A stretch of DNA of 38,251 nt from Candidatus Melainabacteria bacterium (GTDB lineage: Bacteria; Cyanobacteriota; Vampirovibrionia; 2-02-FULL-35-15), in assembly GCA_023250155.1 (NCBI GenBank), contig JAHFBG010000010.1:81832-120082 (forward strand). Direction: 5' to 3'. Shown in pieces: positions 8,317 through 17,492 of the stretch. Both the position numbers and the translations under genes were made by a program. Within the stretch, counting starts at the first letter, position 1. Each line of letters begins with the position of its first letter. The notes below the pieces were generated by a model. That model ran no database searches and was not told the DNA's origin. It was given only the letters and a program-made list of their open reading frames with translations.

Positions 8317-8449
8317 AGTAGTGGTTGGTTTAAAACTAACTACTATCTTGCCCATATTAACAAACGCTCAAATATGTCAATGCGTTTTCTTGGAAATTAA
8401 TTTATGATATTCTAAACCCTCGTTATATTATAAGTTTAATGGGGGAGAT

Positions 8450-8701
8450 ATGACAAAAGTTATGGATCGAGCAGAAGCACTTGAAAGAGTAAAAAAAGTA
8501 GTATGTTCACAGTTAAGCGTAGACACAGCTGAAGTTACAGAATCAGCTGGTTTTACTGCTGACCTTGGAGCTGACTCACTTGATACAGTTGAGCTAGTTA
8601 TGGCATTTGAAGAAGAGTTTGGGGTAGAAATCCCAGATGAAGATGCTGAAAAAATTACCACTGTTGCTCAAGCAGTTGACTATATTGTTTCACATTCTTA
8701 A
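8450..8701 (+). CDS. acpP: Acyl carrier protein AcpP
   Basis: An 83-residue acidic protein that carries growing acyl chains on 4'-phosphopantetheine. The attachment serine is Ser43 in [11 protein letters not shown], the family signature. The [16 protein letters not shown] segment after it forms helix III, which contacts partner enzymes. The start is preceded by GGGGGAG. It lies downstream of fabG with a 133-base gap that seems to hold its own promoter region (a TTATATTAT stretch about 25 bases ahead of the ribosome site), and it is followed by a clear terminator. Substrates are supplied by FabG and the other Fab enzymes, and products could go to lipid synthesis. Confidence 0.97.
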   Translation: MTKVMDRAEALERVKKVVCSQLSVDTAEVTESAGFTADLGADSLDTVELVMAFEEEFGVEIPDEDAEKITTVAQAVDYIVSHS

Positions 8702-8730
8702 AAGCTGCAAATAACTTATCAAATTAATTT

Positions 8731-8761
8731 TAGGGACGTGTTCTTAAGCGTCCCTATTTTT
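8731..8761 (+). terminator. Rho-independent terminator after acpP
   Basis: Stem TAGGGACG (8731-8738) / CGTCCCTA (8749-8756) with a 10-nt loop is followed by TTTTTGTTT on the plus strand. It lies 30 bases beyond the acpP stop and before the convergent murJ stop; the minus-strand side is less T-rich, so it mainly serves acpP. Confidence 0.88.
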
Positions 8762-8794
8762 GTTTGTTATATAGCTCAAGGCTTTCTATTCAAG

Positions 8795-10369
8795 CTAATT
8801 AAGCTTCTTTTTTATTTCTTCTAAAACTTTTTGTGCCTCTTCTATTTTGAGAGTCAGGGCTAATCCAAAGTAAATAAGAAAACAAAATATAAAACTTGAA
8901 GAAATTAAAAGACCCTTTGAAAAGAAGTCATATTTTTCAAGGTGAACAGGAAAAACAAATAAAAATAAAAGACCAAATAAATACATCACTAAAGATGCCA
9001 CTGCCAGCTTCATAAAAGATTTAATGTGTTTCATCCATCCCAAGCACCCAATTTGTTTTCTTAATATAAATCCTAAAAGAAGAAAATTGAATATTGTTAC
9101 AAGTGAAGTAGCAAAAGCAATTCCACAAGCATGATATTTTTTGACCAATACAGCATTTAACAATATTTTTAATGTGATTGAAAATAAAGCTACTACTAGT
9201 GGGACTTTTGAATCTCCAAGTGAATAAAACACTCTTGTTAATGTATCTCTGGCTACATATGCAATCATAGAAAGCAAAAGTGCTACAAGAATACTACTTG
9301 TAAGAACTGTAGATCTTTCATCAAATGCACCTCTTTCAAAAACTAGCTCTATGACTGGTTTTGCAAACAAAAACAAATACACTGCAACAGGCAATGTTAA
9401 AAACCAAAGTGATTTAATAACCATTACAGATGTCTTTTTTAATTCATCAAAATTTTTATTGTGTGCTAGTTCTGAAAATCTCGGGAAAAATGGTACAAGA
9501 AATGAAGTTAGCAAAACTCCTAGCGGAAGCTGAATTAACCTATTTGCAAAGACAGTTGCAGTCCAGCTTCCTTCTTCTAAGCCAGAACAAAAAAAACTAT
9601 CTATATAAACAGTTATTTGTCCTATTGTTGTACTAAGTAATGCAGGTCCTAAGAAATGATAAAAATCACTTACAGCTTTTTGATTTTTAACAATTGCAAA
9701 TTTTAAGTTTTCATAAAGTCCAGCTTTAATCAAGTCCGGAAGCTGAACTAAAAGCTGTAATATAGCACCAATTAATGTCCCAACCCCTAATGCAAGTCCA
9801 AGGGTTTTATCCTGAAATGCAAATGTAAAGCCTATTATAGCTATGCTTGGCAGTACTGGGCTAAAAGAAGGCCAAAAATAGTTTCCATATACATTTGAGA
9901 CACCACATAAAATACCAAGAAGTCCTGAAATCATAATTAAAGGAAACATTGTTTGAAGTTGTAATTCTGTTAAATGCCAAAGTTTTTCTTGATAAACAGG
10001 TTCAAGTCCACTAGCAGGGACGATAAAGTGTACTATTTCAGTTTTAAAAAAAAATACTAATACCGTAATTAAAGTAAAAATAACAAAAGTACCAAAACAT
10101 ATTTTTATCAAAAAACTTCCTGATTCTTTTGCATTATCTTTTATCTTAGTCAATGTGCTTATAGTCGCTAAGTGAAATGGACCACCTAAACCACCAAGTA
10201 AAATTAATGCATTGCCAGTAAGTAAATAAGCAAAATTATAAGCATCAGCTGTTATGCTTGTTCCATAAACTTTAGCTATAACTAAATCTCTAAGCAATCC
10301 AAAGACTTTGCTGACTATAGTAATTAGTCCAACAAAACCTGCAATTTTAAATAACTTACGGTTTGACAC
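8795..10369 (-). CDS. murJ: Lipid II flippase MurJ (MviN)
   Basis: This 524-residue polytopic protein of the MOP superfamily moves lipid II across the cytoplasmic membrane for peptidoglycan synthesis. The N-terminus SKVFGLLRDLVIAKVYGTS carries the family's conserved Arg-Asp pair in the first helix. About 14 hydrophobic segments follow, with the conserved internal motifs FANRLIQLPLGVLLTSFLVPFFPRFSELA and AYVARDTLTRVFYSLGDSKVP. Length is in the normal range. The start is GTG at 10369 with no clear ribosome site. Only three bases separate it from an upstream ATG of the divergent yqeG frame, which is one reason to place the yqeG start further downstream. It is convergent with acpP and appears to be a single-gene unit. 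Confidence 0.95.
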   Translation of the reverse strand: MSNRKLFKIAGFVGLITIVSKVFGLLRDLVIAKVYGTSITADAYNFAYLLTGNALILLGGLGGPFHLATISTLTKIKDNAKESGSFLIKICFGTFVIFTLITVLVFFFKTEIVHFIVPASGLEPVYQEKLWHLTELQLQTMFPLIMISGLLGILCGVSNVYGNYFWPSFSPVLPSIAIIGFTFAFQDKTLGLALGVGTLIGAILQLLVQLPDLIKAGLYENLKFAIVKNQKAVSDFYHFLGPALLSTTIGQITVYIDSFFCSGLEEGSWTATVFANRLIQLPLGVLLTSFLVPFFPRFSELAHNKNFDELKKTSVMVIKSLWFLTLPVAVYLFLFAKPVIELVFERGAFDERSTVLTSSILVALLLSMIAYVARDTLTRVFYSLGDSKVPLVVALFSITLKILLNAVLVKKYHACGIAFATSLVTIFNFLLLGFILRKQIGCLGWMKHIKSFMKLAVASLVMYLFGLLFLFVFPVHLEKYDFFSKGLLISSSFIFCFLIYFGLALTLKIEEAQKVLEEIKKKLN

Positions 10370-10429
10370 GTTATGAATTATAATTGTTTTGTACTATCTA
10401 ACAAATTAGAAGAATATCTAGAGGTAAGA

Positions 10430-10921
10430 ATGGTTCCTTTTCTACGACCGACCTTAATTTATGACAGTGATGTAACTAAAGTTCACTTAGATGACATTAA
10501 AAAACTTAATGTTGAAGGTTTAATACTAGACCTAGATAATACAATTATGGCTCCAAAATCTGGAAAGTTAGAACCTCAGGTTGAATCGTGGTTAAATACA
10601 ATGAAAGAAAATTTTAAAATAGTAATATTAACAAACAATAAAAAAGCATTTTATCTTGAAGCAGTAAGACAAGTTCTTGAGCTACCCGTAATTGGCTTTG
10701 CAAAAAAACCATGGGCAAGTGGAGTAAATGAAGCATTAGACATATTAAAATTACCAAATGATAAGATTGTAGTTATCGGTGATCGTCCATTAACAGATGT
10801 TTGGTTAGGACAAAGGTTTGGATTAAAAACAATTTTAGTTAGAGCACTAACAGCACATATAGAACCAAAGTGGAAGTATTTGCTTAGAAAATTAGAGTGG
10901 AGCTTTGTGAATCAAAAATGA
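10430..10921 (+). CDS. yqeG: YqeG-type HAD IIIA phosphatase
   Basis: This HAD hydrolase of 163 residues begins at ATG 10430, supported by GAGGTAAGA just upstream and by family N-termini that start shortly before the LRPT...YDSD segment. A frame-open ATG at 10373 would add 19 unsupported residues and leave no room for the murJ promoter. Motif I is LDLDNT (nucleophile Asp and acid/base Asp), motif II LTNN, motif III Lys in AKKP, motif IV GDRPLTD. The YqeG group is found mainly in Firmicutes and cyanobacteria; members act on small phosphorylated metabolites, with no fixed substrate I can state. It heads an operon: its TGA overlaps the next start as ATGA. Confidence 0.92.
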   Translation: MVPFLRPTLIYDSDVTKVHLDDIKKLNVEGLILDLDNTIMAPKSGKLEPQVESWLNTMKENFKIVILTNNKKAFYLEAVRQVLELPVIGFAKKPWASGVNEALDILKLPNDKIVVIGDRPLTDVWLGQRFGLKTILVRALTAHIEPKWKYLLRKLEWSFVNQK

Positions 10922-11907
10922 AAAAGAAAATCTCAATAATCTTAGCTCCTTTTTCAATCGGTGGACCAAACGATGCTGCTAAAGATGGTCCTAAAGCACT
11001 TATGAGCAATGATTTAAATGGTGATTTAGAAGAACTAGGCTTTAGTGTAAAAATCATTAAGCCACCATCAAAACTTCTTAGGCTTAAAAAGGTAACAGTT
11101 TCTAAAACTCAATCCTCAATCCTCAATCCTCAATCCTTGCAAATTAAAAACATAAATGAAATTATAAAAATAAACGAATGGTTATTAAAAACTGTTTCTA
11201 GTGAGATTAAGAGTGGCTCAATTCCTCTAACCATAGGTGGTGATCATAGTCTTGCTATTGGAACTATCGGTGGCACATGTAATGCTTTAGAAAATATTGG
11301 TGTTTTATGGATAGACAGACATCTTGATGCACATTCTCCCAAAAACACTCCTTCATGGCGAGCACATGGAATGCCAGTTGCAGTAGCTATTGCAAACAAA
11401 ACTTATGATCCTCATCCTGATTTTCAAAAACTACTGACTGTGGGTGGGAACAAGAAAATACCAAAAGTAAAACCAGAAAACTTTGTCCAGATTGCAATTG
11501 GAGAAAAAAGTCACATTAAGCCAAATACAAAATGGTATTCAATGGAAGACATAGATAACTATGGAATGAAATATATTGTAGATAAAGCACTAGACTATTT
11601 AACAAAAAGAGTTAAGCATATTTATATAGCCTGGGACATAGATTCTATGAGTGTTACAGGTACAGGTACAAGTGGTGATGGGCAGTTAACTTTAAGAGAA
11701 GGTTTAATTTTAGCAAGAGCTATAAACAATAAAATAAGGTTAAAAGGAAAGCTTGCTGGTTTTGAAATAATGGAAGTAGCACCAGCTCTTGAAAAAAAAT
11801 ATTTAAAAGGACAAACTGTAGACTGGGCATTACAATTAATTACAACTTCATTTGGTGGAAATTTGTTAAACAATTTATCAAGGTTAAAGAAAAACATCCA
11901 TATATGA
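10918..11907 (+). CDS. Arginase/agmatinase-family metallohydrolase
   Basis: The ATG at 10918 overlaps the yqeG stop (ATGA), giving 329 residues. Ureohydrolases hydrolyse guanidino compounds with a Mn pair. All metal ligands are present: His110 in GGDHS, Asp133, His135 and Asp137 in WIDRHLDAH, and Asp240 and Asp242 in AWDIDS. The substrate-side sequences are unusual. The DAH of the second motif is DRH, and after DxD the normal DP is missing, reading DIDSMSVTGTGTSG. So an active metal site is likely, but arginine or agmatine cannot be assumed as substrate. The start of mtnD overlaps its stop (ATGA), so it is translationally coupled with the methionine-salvage dioxygenase. Four tandem heptamers (11108-11135) encode a loop near residues 64-73, a region not part of the catalytic core. 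Confidence 0.85.
   Translation: MKKKISIILAPFSIGGPNDAAKDGPKALMSNDLNGDLEELGFSVKIIKPPSKLLRLKKVTVSKTQSSILNPQSLQIKNINEIIKINEWLLKTVSSEIKSGSIPLTIGGDHSLAIGTIGGTCNALENIGVLWIDRHLDAHSPKNTPSWRAHGMPVAVAIANKTYDPHPDFQKLLTVGGNKKIPKVKPENFVQIAIGEKSHIKPNTKWYSMEDIDNYGMKYIVDKALDYLTKRVKHIYIAWDIDSMSVTGTGTSGDGQLTLREGLILARAINNKIRLKGKLAGFEIMEVAPALEKKYLKGQTVDWALQLITTSFGGNLLNNLSRLKKNIHI
11108..11135 (+). repeat. Four tandem CTCAATC heptamers inside the arginase-family gene
   Basis: Four perfect direct copies of CTCAATC run without gaps and continue into a partial fifth (CT). The unit equals GATTGAG on the other strand, the same heptamer seen at 30237-30264. Because 7 is not a multiple of 3, gain or loss of one unit would shift the reading frame of the surrounding gene. 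Confidence 0.95.
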
Positions 11908-12416
11908 AAATCAAAACTCAATCCAAAACAATTACTGACAAAGAAGAAGCTAAGCAGTTTTTAGCAAAGTTTAAAATTTATGCTGATTATTGGATACCTG
12001 AAAGTAGTGATGAGAACATATCTGATCCACTTTTAAAATACAAAAAACAAATTCAAAAGCTAAAAGAAAATTTTAGTTACGCATCAGCTGATGTCTGTGC
12101 TATGTCTAAAGACACACAAAACTTAGATAAAATGCTAAGTGCATTTGTAAAAGAGCATCATCATACTGATGATGAGGTAAGGTTTGTAGTTAGTGGTGAA
12201 GGAATATTTGGAATAAATCCTCTTAATGAACCATCTTTTGAGATTTTTGTAGAAACTGGAGATTTGCTTTTAGTCCCTGCATATACAAGACACTGGTTCA
12301 ATTTAACTGATAAGAAAAACATTTGTTGTATTAGAGTATTTAAAGAAAATCCTAAGTGGGAGGCAATTTATGATTTAATGCACCCACCAGGTATCAATGT
12401 GTCTCTTAATCCATAA
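11904..12416 (+). CDS. mtnD: Acireductone dioxygenase MtnD
   Basis: This 170-residue cupin oxidises acireductone (1,2-dihydroxy-3-keto-5-methylthiopentene) to 2-keto-4-methylthiobutyrate and formate in methionine salvage, when bound to Fe. The metal ligands are visible: His85 and His87 and Glu91 in EHHHTDDEVRFVVSGEG, then His130 in TRHWFNL. The N-terminal YW.PE segment is also typical. The start overlaps the preceding stop as ATGA, so it is the third gene of a tightly coupled operon after yqeG and the arginase-family gene. The product of MtnX/MtnB chemistry, encoded 6 kb away on the other strand, is its substrate. Its last 42 bases overlap the end of the convergent 1627-residue gene, and no terminator is visible between them. 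Confidence 0.95.
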   Translation: MKIKTQSKTITDKEEAKQFLAKFKIYADYWIPESSDENISDPLLKYKKQIQKLKENFSYASADVCAMSKDTQNLDKMLSAFVKEHHHTDDEVRFVVSGEGIFGINPLNEPSFEIFVETGDLLLVPAYTRHWFNLTDKKNICCIRVFKENPKWEAIYDLMHPPGINVSLNP

Positions 12417-15400
12417 TTGAAAAAGCATATTTCTGGACTTGTTTATCATATCTTTATCATTTGATAAGACATAAGCAGTTCCTTGTCTAGATGGTTGTCC
12501 AGGTTTTATAGTAGGGAGCCACTCTGTATTTGATAATGGACTAATACCTGGAACATAGTCATGTTTATATTCAAAATCATCATTTATTTTTCTGGCTTGC
12601 TTAGCTAACAGATTTAAACTTAAAATAAAATCTGTTCTTTTTGTTCTCTCGCCATAGTCATCATCTATTATTTTTGAGCTTAGCATTTCTTTCAATTCAT
12701 CATTATGTACAGAAAATAATAATTCTCCTCTATAAAACACATGTAGATTTTGTACATCTCTTTTTTCAAGCCCATTACACAAAGCATAAACCAAGTTATG
12801 CAAATTATTTGATAGCCCTGATTTACCCAGATCGCCTGAGAGAAAATCCAAATCTACGACAAAGTGCTTAGGGATAGGAGTTACAGAATCACGAGTTTCA
12901 CTAGTAAGAAGTTTATTATCACCAGTTCTAAAAGAAGCTTTAGCAATACTATTAGCAGGGTCTCCATGCTTTAGTTCTTTGTAACCCATGAACTCTTCAC
13001 CATGTTGATCAGCTCTTGAATATATTTTAGATTTTCCTGTTCTTTGAATTAAACTTACATTTCCATTTGAGGCTAATGGCTCTACGTTCCACTCATTAGC
13101 TGGTTTTGGATTCTTCGCAAGGGATTTAGCATGTATATAATACTCACCTGATGTAGACAAGAAATCTTTTTCTTCTTTTTTTGTCAAACCTAAGACCATC
13201 GATGATAATGTCTGTGCCCAGTATGAACTACTCTCACTTGTAGCTACTTTATGAATCAGTCCAACACCACGTTTTGGATATAATATCTTCTTCAGTGTGT
13301 AGTACCCTTTATCTTCAACATAAAATTCCTGTTTAATACTATTATTCTCACTTGAGGAAGTTATTATTTCAGGTTCAATTATTGTGTTGGTAGTACCAAA
13401 TAACAAATAGTCCAGGTTTTTTTCTAAGTCAAAAGCTTTAATCTCATCAATAGACTCCTTACTAAGAACTATTTTATCTTGTGGAACCATTTTTTTAGGT
13501 GGTTTAGGTAAAGAAATTGAATTCCAATGATTAAATACATGTTGAGAGTTCTGTAGGTTTGCTTCAGCAATAACTGCTGAAAATACTCTAAGCTCCTGAG
13601 GACTTAAGGCTTTTAATTCATTTTTTATTTCTTGCTTAAAAACAAGAGAACAACTATCAGGAAGAAAAGATAAAATTTCTTCTTTTAATCTTTCTTCAAG
13701 AGCATCTTCATCTTTAGTCTCTTCAAAAGCTTTATTTAGTTTTTCTTGTAATACTTTAATATCAGCACCAGATTTTTCTAACATATCACTTAACACTGTA
13801 AGTCTATAGCGACCAGACTCAGAAATACAATCCCTAACTAGCTCTATTAGAACATTTTGTAAACTGCAAGGATATTCTTGTTTCTTTAACTTTTCTATTA
13901 CTTTATTTATTATTGCTTCCTTAGCTTCGGGGATTTCTTCAAACAATGAGTTTATGATTTCTCTTCCTTGGCTTTGTGGTAGCTCTAGCTTTGTTCTTTC
14001 TAGAAAAGTTTTCAGTAAAGGATTATGCTCTATAACTTTTACAAAATCTTCTTTTGGCAGATTAACTAAAGACAATAAATGGTAATCATCCTTTAACTTT
14101 GGTAGTATCTTAGTTTTCCACAGCTCATGTTCATCAACCTTTAACTTATCTGGTAATAGTTCTATCAAATCAATATCAAAATAATCACTAAAGAATGCTA
14201 TGTTTTCCCCAAAGCTAGAACAACCAGAGACAATTCCATTCCTTTTATGAAAGTTCGCATCAATAAGACTAGCAGGCTTATCTAGATTCAATTCACCACC
14301 TGGAGTATATAGTAAAGGATTCTCAGCCTCATAACCGGCTGATATAGAACGTTTTAATAGTGCTTCTCTTACTATGTGCTCTGCTCTCTCTTTTGGAATG
14401 ACAGTTCTTAAATCTATACCAAGGTTTTCTAAGTTAGGAACTAATTTAGAAAGCTCAAGATTTATAGTACCAATACCTAGAAAATCCCAATGATATTTCT
14501 TTTCCATTTCACCTTTTGGGTCCAAAAGGGATTTAAAATGTTTTCCCAATTTTTCTATTGTACTAGGTTTTTCTTGGAAAAATTTCTTAGAGTGATAATT
14601 TTCATTATAAGGTCTTCCTGTTGAAAATTCTGGTTTAGGTCTTTCAGTGTATCCATAATAAAGTCTTTCTTCAACCTTCTTTTTTAAATATGGTGTTAAA
14701 ACCACTTTGTCATTTTCTTTTTGAAAATACTTTGAAAGGGCTTTACTTTCATAAAAAGTGTTCATTGATTTTTGAATACCTTCTGTACTTGATCTTAAGA
14801 TATCATGCATTATAAAATCCATAAGATGTTCTTCAATAGTACTTTCTAAATCAAACAGTCGTAGTATTTCACATGTTTTAGCAATAGTCTCTTCTGAAGA
14901 ACGTAGGGGACTTGTTATAAAAATAAATTTTGCTTCGTTTAGATAGTCTTTATGTAGTTCTCCACCTTGTTCTTTTATTTGTTTTGCAATTTCAAGGTTT
15001 AAATCTATGGTTAGCTCTGGTGGAAACATTAAATCATCACCAGGAGCAATTACAAAACGTTGCAATCCTGTTAAAGTTTTTAAGTCAAGCCTTGGCAATG
15101 GTCTTTCTTTAAGACATTTAATTAGTGCAAGTTCCACTTCACCTAGCCTATACATACCAATAACAGAACTAATTAATTCTAATTGAAGACTATCATTAGT
15201 ATTATTAGAAGGTGAATTGTACCAGCTTATAAACTCTTCAATGTAATCTTTAGGATTTACGTTTTCAAGGAATTTAGAAACAATAGGATAGGGTTCATTT
15301 GCTTTAGAGACTTTTTGTTTAATTTCATTCGTAAGTTCTTCTATAGCTAACAAAGCTTTAAAGATATAATTTAGATTTTCACTATTTAAAAATTCCTTCC

Positions 15401-17258
15401 ATTCCTTAGTTAGAATTTCTAGCTGTGCAGCTTTTGAGTAAATCTCTTCTTTGGTTTTATCTATTACATTATCACTTGTTCTTTCTCTTTCAATTTGTTC
15501 TAGGTGTCTTCTAAACTCAGGGGTTCCAAGAGTAGCACTAAAATCATGCTTACTAGAGTCTTTTGAGATAATTCTCCAATCGCGAGCTTTCCCTCTTAAA
15601 TATTCAAGAGCTTTGTCCTCTTTTACTTTTTCTAGTACTTGTAGGACTTTTGACTTATCCTTTTCTACTTCTTTTTCATTTATGGAATGGTTTTTATCAC
15701 ATAAAGAAGTAGCTTCCTCAATGTATGGTATTCCTTTTTCATCCAGATATAAAACTTGTCTATGCCCTGTATCACTTCTAAAGGTTTTTTCTTTTCCACT
15801 TTTTCCTGTAGTTAGACCACCAGCACACACCGCTACAATATTATTTTTTCTTAGTTCATTAACTAAGCATGCACTTTGATGTCTACAGTCTCCTATATAT
15901 CCTAGTACCTCTTGTGCTTTAAAATAATTTGGGACTTTACTTAAAATTTCTTCCATGGGTTTAAATGTCGTATAAATAGGAGAAGATGTTTTAAGTTTTG
16001 CTCTGACTAAATCAACTTTTTCTTTTATCGTTTTAGCCTTTTCTAGAGCTTGGTCAATAATATTGTTTTGTGAGTTATCTTTCTCAAAAACTGTTTTCCA
16101 ATTCTCAGGAATTTCTGCAATAGGTTTTTGTGGTGTTTTTGTTAGTCTATATCTTACAGTTTCAATGCCTTCTGTGTTTTTTAAATAGGTTATTCCAAAA
16201 GCATCTTTTTCAATTATTACATCACTACTATTACCACCCACAAAAGCAATATCTGTCACTGCATACCCAAGACGTGTTGGCAGGGTTATAGCACCATCAG
16301 AACTACCTCCTGTTTGTGTTATTGGAAGCTCTATATCAATTTGACCTTTACTTCTTTTTGACAAATCACTAAACTCATTAAAATAATTTGGATTAGAAAC
16401 TTCAAGTCCTATTGGTTCTATTAATTGATCACCTTGTCCATTTATGGTTGATTTTATTCCTGTAAGGTATAAACCCTCTCCTTCACCTTCATCCCATACC
16501 TTCCCAATAAATGTTTTATCTTTTGGAGAACCCTGCACTTCTAATTTTTCTATTCTTTTTATTGGTTTAGAAGTAAGACCTTGTGGAATTGAATCTTGGG
16601 GTGGTGTCTGCTCAGTCTTGTCTTTAGTATTTATATCAGTAGTGTTTTTTACAACAGTATCATTGTTTAAAATATCTTCAACTTTTTTATTTTCTTTAAG
16701 TATTTCCTCATAACGACTAAACAAATTATTTTTACGTGCTTCTTCATAAGTACTTTCTATATGTTCAAGAGTATAAAGAAGAGATAGTTTAATAAGATTT
16801 TTATCCACATCATACTTATCTGCTTCATTAAGTAGTTTTGAAAGTCCACTAAAGTCTTCAATATATTTTTCTAAATCGTCTAATATTTTTCTTTCTTCAT
16901 CATTAGGTTTTATAGTTTCTCTTAGATTTTTAAACTGGCAAGTTATTTGCTCTTTTAAAAAAGAAATTAACTCACTTTTATTTTCATTATTTGCAAAAGA
17001 AGTAGCTGCACTATAAATCCATAAGTCACTAGAATTCTTAATCAAAAGACTACAGAGCGATTGAAGTGTTTTAATACCACTATCCAGTACCGGTGTAATA
17101 TTTTGAATCTTTGAGATAGCTACATAATCTTCAGGAGTCAGTTCATATGAGTGGCTTGGCAAAAGCTGTAGTTCTTGTGGCTCTACACAGTCATCAAGTG
17201 GTTTTGCTCCTGGCGCAATTGGCCTAGAATATGCTGTTTGTGTATTTTTTACATCCAT
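12375..17258 (-). CDS. Giant protein joining a transglutaminase-like domain to a DUF58-like domain
   Basis: This is a 1627-residue protein with no signal peptide or membrane helix seen, so probably cytoplasmic. Residues 45-200 are helical, 205-235 a low-complexity linker, and about 240-380 beta-rich. Around 450-520 a transglutaminase-like core appears: Cys458 in YIGDCRHQSACLVNEL, His499 in DTGHRQVLYL and Glu514/515 in PYIEEAT, in the right order and spacing. Residues 560-1300 are long helical stretches. Near 1421-1450 EEFMGYKELKHGDPANSI and ASFRTGD match the DUF58 signature (G-EF...R-Y-GD..R-I-W..AR), followed by VVDLDFLSGD where vWA-like DUF58 proteins have a metal site; here the DxSxS is degraded. 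Transglutaminase and DUF58 proteins usually sit as separate genes beside a MoxR AAA+ ATPase; here they are fused and no MoxR gene is in view. Function unknown. The start at ATG 17258 lacks a clear ribosome site. Confidence 0.82.
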   Translation of the reverse strand: MDVKNTQTAYSRPIAPGAKPLDDCVEPQELQLLPSHSYELTPEDYVAISKIQNITPVLDSGIKTLQSLCSLLIKNSSDLWIYSAATSFANNENKSELISFLKEQITCQFKNLRETIKPNDEERKILDDLEKYIEDFSGLSKLLNEADKYDVDKNLIKLSLLYTLEHIESTYEEARKNNLFSRYEEILKENKKVEDILNNDTVVKNTTDINTKDKTEQTPPQDSIPQGLTSKPIKRIEKLEVQGSPKDKTFIGKVWDEGEGEGLYLTGIKSTINGQGDQLIEPIGLEVSNPNYFNEFSDLSKRSKGQIDIELPITQTGGSSDGAITLPTRLGYAVTDIAFVGGNSSDVIIEKDAFGITYLKNTEGIETVRYRLTKTPQKPIAEIPENWKTVFEKDNSQNNIIDQALEKAKTIKEKVDLVRAKLKTSSPIYTTFKPMEEILSKVPNYFKAQEVLGYIGDCRHQSACLVNELRKNNIVAVCAGGLTTGKSGKEKTFRSDTGHRQVLYLDEKGIPYIEEATSLCDKNHSINEKEVEKDKSKVLQVLEKVKEDKALEYLRGKARDWRIISKDSSKHDFSATLGTPEFRRHLEQIERERTSDNVIDKTKEEIYSKAAQLEILTKEWKEFLNSENLNYIFKALLAIEELTNEIKQKVSKANEPYPIVSKFLENVNPKDYIEEFISWYNSPSNNTNDSLQLELISSVIGMYRLGEVELALIKCLKERPLPRLDLKTLTGLQRFVIAPGDDLMFPPELTIDLNLEIAKQIKEQGGELHKDYLNEAKFIFITSPLRSSEETIAKTCEILRLFDLESTIEEHLMDFIMHDILRSSTEGIQKSMNTFYESKALSKYFQKENDKVVLTPYLKKKVEERLYYGYTERPKPEFSTGRPYNENYHSKKFFQEKPSTIEKLGKHFKSLLDPKGEMEKKYHWDFLGIGTINLELSKLVPNLENLGIDLRTVIPKERAEHIVREALLKRSISAGYEAENPLLYTPGGELNLDKPASLIDANFHKRNGIVSGCSSFGENIAFFSDYFDIDLIELLPDKLKVDEHELWKTKILPKLKDDYHLLSLVNLPKEDFVKVIEHNPLLKTFLERTKLELPQSQGREIINSLFEEIPEAKEAIINKVIEKLKKQEYPCSLQNVLIELVRDCISESGRYRLTVLSDMLEKSGADIKVLQEKLNKAFEETKDEDALEERLKEEILSFLPDSCSLVFKQEIKNELKALSPQELRVFSAVIAEANLQNSQHVFNHWNSISLPKPPKKMVPQDKIVLSKESIDEIKAFDLEKNLDYLLFGTTNTIIEPEIITSSSENNSIKQEFYVEDKGYYTLKKILYPKRGVGLIHKVATSESSSYWAQTLSSMVLGLTKKEEKDFLSTSGEYYIHAKSLAKNPKPANEWNVEPLASNGNVSLIQRTGKSKIYSRADQHGEEFMGYKELKHGDPANSIAKASFRTGDNKLLTSETRDSVTPIPKHFVVDLDFLSGDLGKSGLSNNLHNLVYALCNGLEKRDVQNLHVFYRGELLFSVHNDELKEMLSSKIIDDDYGERTKRTDFILSLNLLAKQARKINDDFEYKHDYVPGISPLSNTEWLPTIKPGQPSRQGTAYVLSNDKDMINKSRNMLFQLWIKRHIDTWWVH

Positions 17259-17492
17259 AATAAATATAAGGTCTTAGGCATACTAACCCATTAAATACAA
17301 AGTAAAAAATATCTTTAAAGTTAATGTTTTTTAGAAAGCTTAGAATTATTTAATCTTGTTTGTTGTATTTAACCTGGTGTTAACTATAGAATTATTGTTT
17401 TTGCGATATTTGTGTATAAGAATATTTAAAGAAAAACTTAAATAGGAAGGGGTTTATGAGATATCTATGACTATAAGTAAGAGCCAAGCAAT

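Noticed and set aside
10373..10429. Longer yqeG start at ATG 10373
   Set aside because: It has no ribosome site, would abut the divergent murJ start by three bases, and adds residues absent from the family; ATG 10430 has GAGGTAAGA.
11108..11135. CRISPR-like repeat
   Set aside because: Units are seven bases without spacers, and no cas gene is present in the window.
15451..15879. 142-residue plus-strand frame inside the giant gene
   Set aside because: It is antisense to the transglutaminase-like region, with biased shadow composition and no ribosome site.
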